From contig JAEWKC010000022.1 of assembly GCA_023386235.1 (NCBI GenBank), forward strand, positions 6,464 to 70,463: a DNA stretch of 64,000 nt. Direction: 5' to 3'. Positions 18,354-27,301 of this stretch are shown piece after piece. The first letter of the stretch is position 1; every line of letters starts with the position of its first letter. The position numbers were made by a program, and so were the translations under genes. The DNA comes from Bacteroidota bacterium (lineage in GTDB: Bacteria; Bacteroidota; Bacteroidia; Chitinophagales; Chitinophagaceae). A model generated the notes under the pieces. That model saw only the letters and a list, made by a program, of their open reading frames with translations. It searched no databases and was not told the origin of the DNA.

Positions 18354-18671
18354 TTACAGGTGAGCTTTGATTTTGTTTTCGATTACTGATTTGGGAACTG
18401 CGCCTATTTGCTTATCTACAACTTCTCCGTTTTTAATGAACAGAATAGCCGGAATAGAAGTAATACCATATTCAATGCTGGTATGGGCGTTTTGGTCTAC
18501 GTTCAGTTTTCCAATTTTTACCTGACCTTCATAATTTGTAGCAAGCTCTTCAATCACGGGGCCTATAGCGCGACAAGGTCCACACCATTCTGCCCAAAAA
18601 TCAACAACAGTAAGCTTATCGCTTTTCAAAACTTCTTCCTGAAAGTTAGCATCTGTAAATTCTAGTGCCAT
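18354..18671 (-). CDS. trxA: Thioredoxin
   Basis: Cytoplasmic thioredoxin of 105 residues, with the active site WAEWCGPCRA at about residue 30, the cis-proline region GITSIPAILFIKNG and the closing GAVPKSVIENKI. All positions expected for a general disulfide reductant are present. It stands alone with its own terminator on the minus strand; about 155 bases separate it from infC and from mutL on either side. A second thioredoxin lies in the suf region at 60575. Confidence 0.95.
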   Translation of the reverse strand: MALEFTDANFQEEVLKSDKLTVVDFWAEWCGPCRAIGPVIEELATNYEGQVKIGKLNVDQNAHTSIEYGITSIPAILFIKNGEVVDKQIGAVPKSVIENKIKAHL

Positions 18672-18828
18672 ATTTATTTAATTTAAAATTTAGTTTTAAG
18701 TAAAATCTTGATTTTCAATGTACAAATTTGGTTCCAAATTTTCTGTGTAATTTATACTGGAAAAAATGTCATAAAAGCAAGGCGAACAATTATTATAACA
18801 GAAAAAATGACAGGCAAAATTACATCAA

Positions 18829-20685
18829 TTAAAATTGTTTGCCAAATAATCTTTCTAAACTACTGTGATTATAGTCTATGTAGGTAGGTTTTTTTCCGCT
18901 TGGAGAAACGTTCGGCGTATGACAGAGAAACAATTCTTCTACCAGGTTTTTCATCTCATCATTGTCCAGTTTTTTTCCCGATTTTATGGACTGTTGCTTG
19001 GCAATACAGCGCAGTACTTTTTCTCTTTTACTGAATTTGATTTCGCTGCTAAAATGTTTGAATTGTTCTAAAAGCAATTCTATGGCATGTGTTTCATTGC
19101 TTGCGCTCACATCGGCAGGCACGCCTTGTATTACATAGGTATCTTTTCCAAAGTGCTCAATCTTGTAGCCCAGTATTTCTAATTCAGGCAACAGGTCTTC
19201 CAGCAAAATACTGTCGGCAACAGATAATTCTATAGTAACGGGAATGAGCAGTTGCTGTGTTACACTTTTTTGGTTCACAATGGTTCTGGCAAATTTTTCA
19301 TAAAGAATTCTTTCGTGCGCCAGTTGTTGATGCACTAAAATATATCCGGTAGCTGTGGCTGCTACAATATAAGTATTGGAAATTTGCATACAATTTCCAA
19401 TAGTTTGTATAGCCGGTTTTTCGGAAAAATTAAAAAGATCAGTGTCTAGTGATTTTTCCGGTTCCGGCAATGAGCTTTCTTTTGGCAATGATGAAACAGA
19501 AGGGGTATAAAAATCTTGCCAATGCGAGAGTTCTGATTTTAATGAAGGATCAATAAAATGTGCCTGGTTTTTTTCGGTAAAAGTTTTAAATAGTCCCGAA
19601 GACTCCGCGCTTTGTTTATCACGATCGGTGAAGGGTTTATTTAAGGCGTCTAATTGCTGTATGCCGGCATCCAGCGAAAAGTCTAAAGACGGTGCTATGC
19701 TTGATTGTGCCAGCGCGTGTTTTACGGCGGCCTGCACAAACGCGTAAACTATTTTTTCATCTTCAAATTTTATTTCCTGTTTGGTCGGATGCACGTTAAT
19801 GTCTAATTGCGCGGGATCTAGTTCTATGAATAAAGTGTATAACGGAAAATTTTCTTTAGGCAAAAGTTCAGCGAAGGCGCTTGTTACGGCATGATTCAGA
19901 TAAGCGCTTCTAATAAAACGGTTGTTTACAAAAAAGTACTGTTCGCCTCTTGTTTTGCGGGAAGCTTCGGGTTTGCCGATAAAACCGTAAATGTTGAGAT
20001 AGTCAGTCTCTTCTTTTACATTCACTAAATGCTGATTCACATTATTACCCAGTATTTGTACTATTCTCTGTTTTAAAGATCCCGGTTCCAAATGAAAAAT
20101 TTCCTGACCGTTATTTTCAAGCGAAAAGAAGACCGACGGAAAGGGCATAGCCACACGAATAAATTCTTCTACTATATGCTTAGTTTCTGCTGCGTTGCTT
20201 TTTAAAAAATTTCTGCGTGCAGGAACATTGAAAAAAAGATTTTTCATGGAAATGCTGGTACCATCAGGGCAGGAGCAGGGCTCCTGTGTCAGCACCACGC
20301 TGTTTTCAATTTCAATGTGTGTGCCCAATTCATCTTCGGGCCTTTTGGTTTTTATTTCTACTTGTGCCACAGCGGCAATAGAAGCCAGTGCTTCGCCCCG
20401 AAATCCCATGGTCTTAATATGAAACAGATCGTCTATCTTACGGATTTTGCTGGTAGCGTGTCGTTCAAATGCCATACGCGCGTCTGTTTCGCTCATGCCT
20501 TTGCCATTATCAATTACCCTTATCAGGTTTTTACCCGCGTCGCTGATGTAAACCTTTATCTGCGTGGCGCCCGCGTCAATCGCGTTTTCCAGCATTTCTT
20601 TCAACGCCGAAGCCGGCCGCTGAATTACTTCTCCGGCCGCTATTTGATTGGCTATGTTATCGGGCAAAAGTTGAATTATATCCAC
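18829..20685 (-). CDS. mutL: DNA mismatch repair protein MutL
   Basis: Mismatch-repair matchmaker ATPase. The GHKL ATPase domain is intact: EMLENAIDAGAT, IRVIDNGKGM, FERHATSKI and the GFRGEALASIAAV loop; the transducer domain follows to about residue 330. A poorly conserved linker precedes the C-terminal dimerisation domain. In endonuclease-type MutL that domain has DQHAxxE; here the corresponding block reads HQQLAHER, and the ACxxAxxxG and CPHGRP blocks read RCIAKQQSIKSG and CHTPNVSPSGKKP. The nuclease site therefore looks degenerate. The start is GTG at 20685; no in-frame ATG exists between the upstream stop and the conserved DIIQLLPDNIANQIAAGEV. Length of 618 residues is normal. Confidence 0.95.
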   Translation of the reverse strand: MDIIQLLPDNIANQIAAGEVIQRPASALKEMLENAIDAGATQIKVYISDAGKNLIRVIDNGKGMSETDARMAFERHATSKIRKIDDLFHIKTMGFRGEALASIAAVAQVEIKTKRPEDELGTHIEIENSVVLTQEPCSCPDGTSISMKNLFFNVPARRNFLKSNAAETKHIVEEFIRVAMPFPSVFFSLENNGQEIFHLEPGSLKQRIVQILGNNVNQHLVNVKEETDYLNIYGFIGKPEASRKTRGEQYFFVNNRFIRSAYLNHAVTSAFAELLPKENFPLYTLFIELDPAQLDINVHPTKQEIKFEDEKIVYAFVQAAVKHALAQSSIAPSLDFSLDAGIQQLDALNKPFTDRDKQSAESSGLFKTFTEKNQAHFIDPSLKSELSHWQDFYTPSVSSLPKESSLPEPEKSLDTDLFNFSEKPAIQTIGNCMQISNTYIVAATATGYILVHQQLAHERILYEKFARTIVNQKSVTQQLLIPVTIELSVADSILLEDLLPELEILGYKIEHFGKDTYVIQGVPADVSASNETHAIELLLEQFKHFSSEIKFSKREKVLRCIAKQQSIKSGKKLDNDEMKNLVEELFLCHTPNVSPSGKKPTYIDYNHSSLERLFGKQF

Positions 20686-20834
20686 TGAATTACATCATTT
20701 ATTCAAAGCGAATATAAAGATAATTTTAAAACTCAATTTGATGTTTTTGTTAAGTTAAACTATAAAATTTTTTGTATTTACTTATATTTGATACCTGATA
20801 GCAAAATATTTAAAATTAATCTTTACAAAATCAA

Positions 20835-21764
20835 ATGCAACACTCTATTATTCTGTCTTTATTTATTTTATTTATGACTTTACAAACCAATGCACAACGG
20901 ATTACCAAAGACAAAAAACTGACTAAAAAGATAGAAGCGTTAATAAAAGACTTCGACGGAGAGGTAGGCATATACGTAAAGAATTTGAAAACGGGGAAAG
21001 TAGCAGCAATCAATGCCGATGAGCTTTTTCCTACGGCAAGCACTATTAAAGTACCCATTATGGCAGGCGTTTTTGATAAAATAGAAAAAGGAGAGCTAAA
21101 GTATAACCAAAATTTGAAGATAGATAAGCAAAAAGAACTGTACAAAGGAGACGCAGGCATTGTGGCGTCATTGGCAGACAGCGCTAATATTTTGCTCAGC
21201 CAGGTGCAAATGCTGAGCATTTCCGTTAGTGATAATTCTTCCAGCTTATGGTTGCAGGAGCTGGCAGGCACGGGCACGGCAATCAATAATCTGTTAGCCA
21301 GCTATGGATTTAATAAAATAAGAGTGAACTCCAGAACACCGGGACGAGAAAGCGAAAGAACGCAATATGGCTGGGGACAGGCATCGCCCAGAGAAATGGC
21401 TACGCTCTTGGAAAAAATAAGAAAAGGTGAAATAGTGAGCAAAGCCGCAAGTGAAGAAATGTACAGGGTTTTAGGCAATATGTATTTAGATCATCGGTCT
21501 TTAAGTCAGATTCCGCCATATATTAAAGCGGCTTCTAAAACAGGCTCAATCAATCAGTCAAGGTCTGAAGTGGTATTGGTAAATGCGCCGCACGGCGATT
21601 ATGTATTTGCTATTTATACAAAGAACCAGAAGGACCAGTCCTGGGGGCAGGATAATAAAGGTTTTGTATTGATCAGAAATTTATCTTCTTTACTATGGAA
21701 TTACTTTGAGCCGCGCTACGGGTGGAAGCCTGAAGAAAATGATAAGTATAAAAAACTATGGTAA
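20835..21764 (+). CDS. Class A beta-lactamase-like serine hydrolase, exported
   Basis: A periplasmic serine hydrolase of 309 residues. MQHSIILSLFILFMTLQTNAQ is a signal peptide. Penicillin-binding-fold motifs are present at Ambler-like positions: S69-T-I-K72, S132-D-N134 and K235-T-G-S238. The omega loop differs from true class A enzymes: there is no RWExxLN block, only RTPGRESERTQYGWGQ between the SDN motif and the SPREMA helix, so the deacylating Glu166 cannot be placed with confidence. The protein may be a weak beta-lactamase or a peptidase acting on cell-wall peptides. It is monocistronic, convergent with the GNAT gene 7 bases away, and divergent from mutL. Confidence 0.85.
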   Translation: MQHSIILSLFILFMTLQTNAQRITKDKKLTKKIEALIKDFDGEVGIYVKNLKTGKVAAINADELFPTASTIKVPIMAGVFDKIEKGELKYNQNLKIDKQKELYKGDAGIVASLADSANILLSQVQMLSISVSDNSSSLWLQELAGTGTAINNLLASYGFNKIRVNSRTPGRESERTQYGWGQASPREMATLLEKIRKGEIVSKAASEEMYRVLGNMYLDHRSLSQIPPYIKAASKTGSINQSRSEVVLVNAPHGDYVFAIYTKNQKDQSWGQDNKGFVLIRNLSSLLWNYFEPRYGWKPEENDKYKKLW

Positions 21765-21771
21765 CGAAGCT

Positions 21772-22299
21772 TTATGTCAATACTTTTTCAAAAGCCTTTC
21801 TGGCAGCGCCTCGGAAATATACCTCGCCACAATATACATAATTTCGTTTTTTTAAGATCGACAACATAGGCTGGTTATCAAAATTGGTATCTACCCGCAC
21901 ACTGTATACGTGCTTGTTTACGACCATTTCTTCTATAAGTTGAAAAAAATAATGAGCAATACCTTTTCGTTTCATTTCTTTACTTACCGCCATTCTGTGC
22001 ACTACGGCGTAAGGTTGCTGTGTAAGCCATTTCCCTTCAATGATCTCATATGCCGGTTCTATATCAAAAATTACGGCGGTGTATGCAATGATCTTTTCTT
22101 TAGAAGTAAGAACATAGCCATAGCCGTTTTCCATATCTGTTTCTATACTTTCTTTTTTAGGGTAACCGTCCTGCCACTGTGCGCTTCCTGCCAGCCGCAT
22201 CTGCTCTTTTGCATCCAGAATAATATTCCAAATTGTTTCTACATCCTGCGCAGTAGCTTTTCTTAAAAATATTTTGTGTATATCTAAAGAGCTTTCCAT
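21772..22299 (-). CDS. GNAT-family N-acetyltransferase
   Basis: A 175-residue acetyltransferase with the Gcn5 fold. N-terminal FLRKATAQDVETIWNIILDAKEQM is the first strand and helix, and AVSKEMKRKGIAHYFFQLIEE matches motif A, the acetyl-CoA pyrophosphate loop, in a Q/RxxGxA form (KRKGIA). The end, NFDNQPMLSILKKRNYVYCGEVYF, matches motif B with the usual NxPMLxILxKxGF. The ATG at 22299 was taken rather than the TTG one codon earlier. Acceptor substrate unknown. It is divergent from tig. Confidence 0.88.
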   Translation of the reverse strand: MESSLDIHKIFLRKATAQDVETIWNIILDAKEQMRLAGSAQWQDGYPKKESIETDMENGYGYVLTSKEKIIAYTAVIFDIEPAYEIIEGKWLTQQPYAVVHRMAVSKEMKRKGIAHYFFQLIEEMVVNKHVYSVRVDTNFDNQPMLSILKKRNYVYCGEVYFRGAARKAFEKVLT

Positions 22300-22379
22300 C
22301 AACCAAAAGTACAGAAATAGCCATTGTAAAGTATTGGTTTCAGCAGATATTTGTTTTTTAGAAAATTAAATATTTAGCT

Positions 22380-22387
22380 TACCTTTG
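22380..22387 (+). promoter_or_regulatory. tig promoter -7 element
   Basis: TACCTTTG followed by CA, matching TANNTTTG. The leader to the ATG at 22484 is about 90 bases; I see no riboswitch-like fold in it. Confidence 0.6.
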
Positions 22388-22483
22388 CACTCCGTTTTTG
22401 GCTAAAGTTGAAAAAAAACAAGAAAAACTTTTACCGGAAACTATAAATTTATAATTAGAAAAACAGTGTAAAAAAATTTCTAC

Positions 22484-23854
22484 ATGGCAACAGTTACAAG
22501 AGAAAATATAGCCAGTTTAAACGACAAGTTGGTTGTGAATATTACAAAAGAAGATTATTTGCCGGGCTTTGAAAAAAGCTTGAAACAATATGCGAAATCG
22601 GCTAATATACCCGGTTTCAGAAAGGGTATGGTGCCCACGGGCGTGATTAAGAAAATGTATGGTCAGGGTATTTTCAGCGAACAGGTTTTTCAGGTAGTAG
22701 ACAAAGCCGTAAACGATTATATCAAAGAAAATAATTTAGAAATTATTGGTCAGCCTTTACCTTTAGACCAGGATGAATTTGCTGTAGATGTAAATGATCC
22801 GAAAGATTATTTATTAAATTTTGAAGTAGGCTTGCAACCGGAAGTTAATATTGATCCGAAAAATATTAATGTTACAAGATATAAGATTGATGTATCTGAT
22901 AAAACATTGACCGAAGAACTGGAAAACGCGCAGCGCCGGGCAGGAGAATATACCAATCCCGAAACAGTGGAAGAGGCCGACACCATCATCAATACCGAAG
23001 CGGCAGTTTCAGATAAAGACGGCATCATTGCCGAAGATGCCCAAAAAGGCAGCAGTTCTCTTACTTTTAAAGATTTTTCTAAAAAAGCAGCAAAGCTTTT
23101 TAAAGGTAAAAAAGTAGAGGATGTGGTAACTGTAAAATTAACTGATGCTTTTGACGATGAAAAAATTATCGATAGAGTATATACCGACCTTAGCTTAAAT
23201 AAAGAAGAACAAAAACCCGAAGATACTTTTGTTACATTCACAATTACCAAATTGGGTTTGATGCAGAAAGCTAAAATGAATGAAGAGCTGTTTAAAAAAG
23301 TATTTCCTAACAAAGAAATCAAGAACGAAGAAGAGTTTAAGGCAGAATTAAAAAATGATATTCAGGCTTATTTTGAAGGGCAGAGTAATGCGCAAATGCA
23401 GGATCAGATCTATCATGAATTAGTAGATCATACAACTATCGATTTCCCTGAAGCATTCCTGAAACGTTGGTTAAAGGTTAGCGGCGAAAAACAAAAGACC
23501 GATGAAGAAGTGGAAAAAGAATATCCTGAGTTTGTAAAGCAACTGCAATGGGCTTTGATTTCCTCTAAACTAAGTGCTGATAACAACATTCAGGTAGAAC
23601 CTGATGAAATTAAAGAATTCGCTAAAAATCAGTTGATGCAATATCTGGGCGGACAAATATCTGCCGACGCAAATGCAGATTGGGTAAATGACTACGCAGA
23701 CAGAATGCTTAACGACAGGAAATTTATTGAAGATGCTCACGGGCAAATTAGGATTGGTAAGCTTTTCAACGTATTGAGCACGCAGGTGACCGCTAAGGAA
23801 GAAAGCATCAGCGAAGAAGCCTTCAACGAAAAGATACACAATCATCATCACTAA
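22484..23854 (+). CDS. tig: Trigger factor
   Basis: Ribosome-bound chaperone that meets nascent chains at the exit tunnel. The ribosome-binding loop is visible as IPGFRKGMVPTGVIKKMYG near residue 40 (consensus GFRxGxxP). The FKBP-like prolyl isomerase region is weakly conserved (SSLTFKDFSKKAAKLFKGKKVEDVV), as in other Bacteroidota, where isomerase activity is doubtful. The C-terminal helical cradle runs from about residue 260 to the end, which is a short His-rich tail (IHNHHH). 456 residues is usual. Preceded by a good -7 element and followed by a strong terminator, so monocistronic. Confidence 0.95.
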   Translation: MATVTRENIASLNDKLVVNITKEDYLPGFEKSLKQYAKSANIPGFRKGMVPTGVIKKMYGQGIFSEQVFQVVDKAVNDYIKENNLEIIGQPLPLDQDEFAVDVNDPKDYLLNFEVGLQPEVNIDPKNINVTRYKIDVSDKTLTEELENAQRRAGEYTNPETVEEADTIINTEAAVSDKDGIIAEDAQKGSSSLTFKDFSKKAAKLFKGKKVEDVVTVKLTDAFDDEKIIDRVYTDLSLNKEEQKPEDTFVTFTITKLGLMQKAKMNEELFKKVFPNKEIKNEEEFKAELKNDIQAYFEGQSNAQMQDQIYHELVDHTTIDFPEAFLKRWLKVSGEKQKTDEEVEKEYPEFVKQLQWALISSKLSADNNIQVEPDEIKEFAKNQLMQYLGGQISADANADWVNDYADRMLNDRKFIEDAHGQIRIGKLFNVLSTQVTAKEESISEEAFNEKIHNHHH

Positions 23855-23878
23855 GATTTTATAAATCATTATCTACAA

Positions 23879-23907
23879 CAGGAGCAATTATACGGCTCCT
23901 GTTTTTT
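23879..23907 (+). terminator. Intrinsic terminator after tig
   Basis: Perfect stem CAGGAGC/GCTCCTG with a 9-base loop and a run of six T. Confidence 0.9.
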
Positions 23908-23932
23908 ATGTAAATAATCTGAAATATTTCTC

Positions 23933-23940
23933 TATTTTTG
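23933..23940 (+). promoter_or_regulatory. Promoter -7 element of arginine decarboxylase gene
   Basis: TATTTTTG followed by CA, 45 bases before the ATG at 23985. Confidence 0.55.
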
Positions 23941-23984
23941 CACCCGATAATATTTTAAAAACCTATTAATCATCTTTTGCAGAA

Positions 23985-25415
23985 ATGAATAATACCTACA
24001 CCGATCTGGTGAAACAAACCTTCCACTTTCCGCAGGAAGGCTTTGACTTAAATAAGAATGGTTATTTAGAATTTAATGGTATTGATCTTAAACATCTGAT
24101 CGAAAAGCACGGCACGCCTTTAAAAGTTTCGTATCTGCCAAAGATTGGCATCAACATCAATAAGGCTAAAGGCTATTTTGAAAAAGCTTTTAAAAAACAT
24201 AAATACGAAGGGAAGTACAATTATTGCTATTGTACCAAAAGTTCGCATTTTTCCTTTGTGCTGGAAGAAGCTCTTAAGCATGATATTCATTTGGAAACGT
24301 CTTATGCATACGATATAGAGATTATCAATTCTTTGTATAAAAGAAGAAAGATAAATAAAAACATATTCATCGTTTGCAATGGCTTTAAACAAAAAAATTA
24401 TACTTCGCGCATTGCAAAGCTTATCAATTCTGGCTTTACAAACGTAATTCCGGTATTGGATAATAAAGATGAATTGTCAATGTATAAGCGCAATATCAGA
24501 TCAGGCAATCCTTTCAAATTAGGTATAAGAATAGCTGCGGAGGAAGAACCCAGTTTCCCATTCTACACCTCACGCTTAGGCATACGGGCAAAAGATGTGT
24601 TGGAGTTTTATGTAAACGAATTAAAAGGCAATGAAGACAGGTATCAGCTAAAGATGCTTCATATTTTTTTAAATAAAGGTATCAAAGACGATATTTATTA
24701 CTGGTCTGAGTTGCGTAAAAGTATTACCTTATATTGCCAGTTAAAAAAGATTTGTCCCGAGTTGGATTCTATCAATATCGGTGGCGGTTTCCCAATAAAG
24801 CACTCCTTGGCTTTTGAATACGATTACCAGTTTATGATCAATGAAATTGTGGGCAATATAAAATCTGCCTGCAAAAAAGCAAAGGTGCCTGTACCGAATA
24901 TCTTCACCGAGTTTGGCAGCTATACGGTAGGAGAAAGCATGGCGCACATCTACAGCGTGATTGGCGCTAAAGAACAAAACGACAGGGAAACCTGGTATAT
25001 GATAGATTCTTCATTCATCACCACATTGCCCGACACCTGGGGTATTGGAGAGAAATTCTTAATGTTGCCCATTAACAAATGGAGCAATGAATACCGACGC
25101 GTAGTTTTAGGCGGCATCACCTGCGATGGGCATGATTATTACGATTCAGAAGAACATATCAATGAAGTATTTCTACCCAAAACACAAAGTGAAGAGGATG
25201 AAAATGACCCGGAAAACAAGAAACCTTTATACGTTGGCTTCTTTCATACCGGAGCATATCAGGACCAAATAAGCGGCTACGGCGGTATTAAGCACTGCCT
25301 CATTCCCTCGCCCAAACACGTGATAATTGAATATGATAAAAGCGGCAAGCTTACAGATTGGGTATACGCTAAAGAACAAACCGCTCAGAGCATGTTGAAG
25401 ATATTGGGCTATTAG
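23985..25415 (+). CDS. Arginine decarboxylase-like PLP enzyme (alanine racemase fold), short form
   Basis: A fold-type III PLP decarboxylase of 476 residues, annotated in Bacteroidota as arginine decarboxylase, which would make agmatine for polyamine synthesis. The PLP lysine is in YCYCTKSSHF near residue 85 (YPIKVNQ in classic SpeA), and the phosphate-binding glycine loop is DSINIGGGFP. Late residues CDGHDYY and YVGFFHTGAYQDQISGYGGIKHCL provide the dimer-interface cysteine and active-site Asp regions. Classic SpeA is about 630 residues with an inserted domain; this one is shorter and no agmatinase or agmatine deiminase is adjacent. Arginine versus other basic amino-acid specificity is inferred. 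Flanked by a promoter element and a strong terminator. Confidence 0.85.
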   Translation: MNNTYTDLVKQTFHFPQEGFDLNKNGYLEFNGIDLKHLIEKHGTPLKVSYLPKIGININKAKGYFEKAFKKHKYEGKYNYCYCTKSSHFSFVLEEALKHDIHLETSYAYDIEIINSLYKRRKINKNIFIVCNGFKQKNYTSRIAKLINSGFTNVIPVLDNKDELSMYKRNIRSGNPFKLGIRIAAEEEPSFPFYTSRLGIRAKDVLEFYVNELKGNEDRYQLKMLHIFLNKGIKDDIYYWSELRKSITLYCQLKKICPELDSINIGGGFPIKHSLAFEYDYQFMINEIVGNIKSACKKAKVPVPNIFTEFGSYTVGESMAHIYSVIGAKEQNDRETWYMIDSSFITTLPDTWGIGEKFLMLPINKWSNEYRRVVLGGITCDGHDYYDSEEHINEVFLPKTQSEEDENDPENKKPLYVGFFHTGAYQDQISGYGGIKHCLIPSPKHVIIEYDKSGKLTDWVYAKEQTAQSMLKILGY

Positions 25416-25433
25416 TGTTTGAATAATGTTTTT

Positions 25434-25473
25434 AAAAAAAGAGATGAGCCAAGTAACTGCCATCTCTTTTTTT
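25434..25473. terminator. Terminator after arginine decarboxylase gene
   Basis: A 13-base arm AAAAAAAGAGATG pairs with CATCTCTTTTTTT around a 14-base loop. It is symmetric enough to work on both strands. Confidence 0.85.
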
Positions 25474-25583
25474 ATTTAAAGAACATGTTTCAAAATACAT
25501 TATTTAGCATTAACAAACGCCTGCTTTGGGCAAACTGCTTATATATCAGGTTATTCTCTTTCATATTATTTGCTACATTTCGT

Positions 25584-25591
25584 TACATTTG
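25584..25591 (+). promoter_or_regulatory. glnS promoter -7 element
   Basis: TACATTTG followed by CA, 22 bases before the ATG; start near 25598 gives a very short leader of about 15 bases. Confidence 0.6.
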
Positions 25592-25612
25592 CAGATAGTA
25601 TTATATTAAATT

Positions 25613-27271
25613 ATGGCAGAAGAAAGATCATTGAATTTTATAGAAGAAATTATAGAAGAAGATTTGCAGTCTGGAAAGCATCATTCAATAATGACGCGCT
25701 TTCCACCGGAGCCCAACGGGTATCTGCATATGGGACATGCATCAAGCATTTGTCTCAATTTTGGGGTGGCAAAAAAATATGGCGGAAAAACCAATCTCCG
25801 CTTTGACGATACCAACCCTGTAACGGAAGATACCGAATATGTTGATAGCATTAAGCAGGATATTCAATGGCTGGGTTTTGAATGGGAAAATGAATTATAC
25901 GCCTCAGATTATTTCGAGCAATTATACCAATATGCCATAAAGCTCATCAACAAAGGATTAGCGTATGTAGACGATAGCAGCAGCGAAGAAATAGCCGAAC
26001 AAAAAGGAACGCCAACCCAGCCGGGAAAAAGAAATAAATATGCGCAAAGGAGCGTAGAAGAAAACCTGCAGCTTTTTGCCGATATGCGTGCCGGTAAATA
26101 CAAAGACGGAGAAAAAGTTTTGCGCGCCAAAATTGATATGGAATCTGGTAATATGCTCATGCGCGATCCAATTTTGTATCGCATCAAACATGCGCATCAT
26201 CACCGCACCGGCGATGAATGGTGCATTTATCCTATGTACGATTTTGCACATGGACAAAGCGATTCTATAGAAAACATTACGCATTCTATTTGTACGATGG
26301 AGTTTGTGCCACATCGTGAAGTATATGACTGGCTAATAGAAAAGCTGGAAATATTTCCTTCTAAACAATATGAGTTTGCACGACGCAACCTGACTTATAC
26401 AGTAATGAGCAAAAGAAAACTGCTGCAATTGGTCAATAATAATATTGTTGACGGATGGGACGATCCGCGTATGCCTACCATTTCCGGTATGCGGCGCAGA
26501 GGATATACACCCAAAAGTATTCGTGACTTTTGCGACAGAATAGGTATTGGAAAAAGAGAAAATTCCGTTGACTTAAGCGTGCTGGAATCGTTTGTTAGAG
26601 ATGATCTGAACAAAACGTCCTACAGAAGAATGGTGGTATTCGATCCGGTAAAACTGGTTATTACCAACTATCCTGAAAATGAGACAGAAATGTTAGACGC
26701 AGAGAACAACCCGGAAGCGGAAGAGCTCACCTATCGTAAAGTACCTTTCAGCAGAGAACTCTACATAGAGCGCGAAGATTTTATGGAAAATCCGCCTAAG
26801 AAATTTTTCCGTCTGGCGCCGGGGCAATGGGTTCGTTTAAAATATGCTTACATCATTCAATGCACCGAAGCCATAAAAGACGCGGAGGGAAACATTACAG
26901 AAATACATTGCACCTACCTGCCCGATAGTAAAAGTGGGGCAGATACATCCGGTGTAAAACCTAAAGGTACACTGCACTGGGTGAGCATTACAGATGCTGT
27001 AGATGTAGAATTGCGTTTGTACGACAGGCTGTTTACAGAAGAGGATATGGATGATGTACCCGGCGAATACACTGATTATCTCAACCCGGATTCTCTTATT
27101 ACCATAGCCCACGCGAAAGCAGAACCTGAACTAACAAAAGCAAAAACAGGAGAAGGTTATCAGTTTTTAAGAAAAGGCTATTTTACTTTGGATAAAAATG
27201 CTACTGGTGAAAAGCTTATTTTTAATCGTGCTGTAGGCTTGAAAGACAGTTGGGCAAAAGGAAATAAATAA
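25613..27271 (+). CDS. glnS: Glutaminyl-tRNA synthetase
   Basis: Class I synthetase that charges tRNA-Gln directly. The HIGH motif appears as PEPNGYLHMGHA near residue 30 and the KMSKS loop as VMSKRK near residue 265; the anticodon-binding beta barrels follow (KVPFSRELYIEREDF; GPQxWVRLKYAYIIQC-like). 552 residues is normal. The gene makes sense of the tRNA-Gln(UUG) gene at 56739: this organism uses direct charging rather than only the Gat amidotransferase route. It is followed by tilS 30 bases on, so the two are probably co-transcribed. Confidence 0.97.
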   Translation: MAEERSLNFIEEIIEEDLQSGKHHSIMTRFPPEPNGYLHMGHASSICLNFGVAKKYGGKTNLRFDDTNPVTEDTEYVDSIKQDIQWLGFEWENELYASDYFEQLYQYAIKLINKGLAYVDDSSSEEIAEQKGTPTQPGKRNKYAQRSVEENLQLFADMRAGKYKDGEKVLRAKIDMESGNMLMRDPILYRIKHAHHHRTGDEWCIYPMYDFAHGQSDSIENITHSICTMEFVPHREVYDWLIEKLEIFPSKQYEFARRNLTYTVMSKRKLLQLVNNNIVDGWDDPRMPTISGMRRRGYTPKSIRDFCDRIGIGKRENSVDLSVLESFVRDDLNKTSYRRMVVFDPVKLVITNYPENETEMLDAENNPEAEELTYRKVPFSRELYIEREDFMENPPKKFFRLAPGQWVRLKYAYIIQCTEAIKDAEGNITEIHCTYLPDSKSGADTSGVKPKGTLHWVSITDAVDVELRLYDRLFTEEDMDDVPGEYTDYLNPDSLITIAHAKAEPELTKAKTGEGYQFLRKGYFTLDKNATGEKLIFNRAVGLKDSWAKGNK

Positions 27272-27301
27272 CCCGAAAATTTCTTCTCCGAAAAATAAAT
27301 C

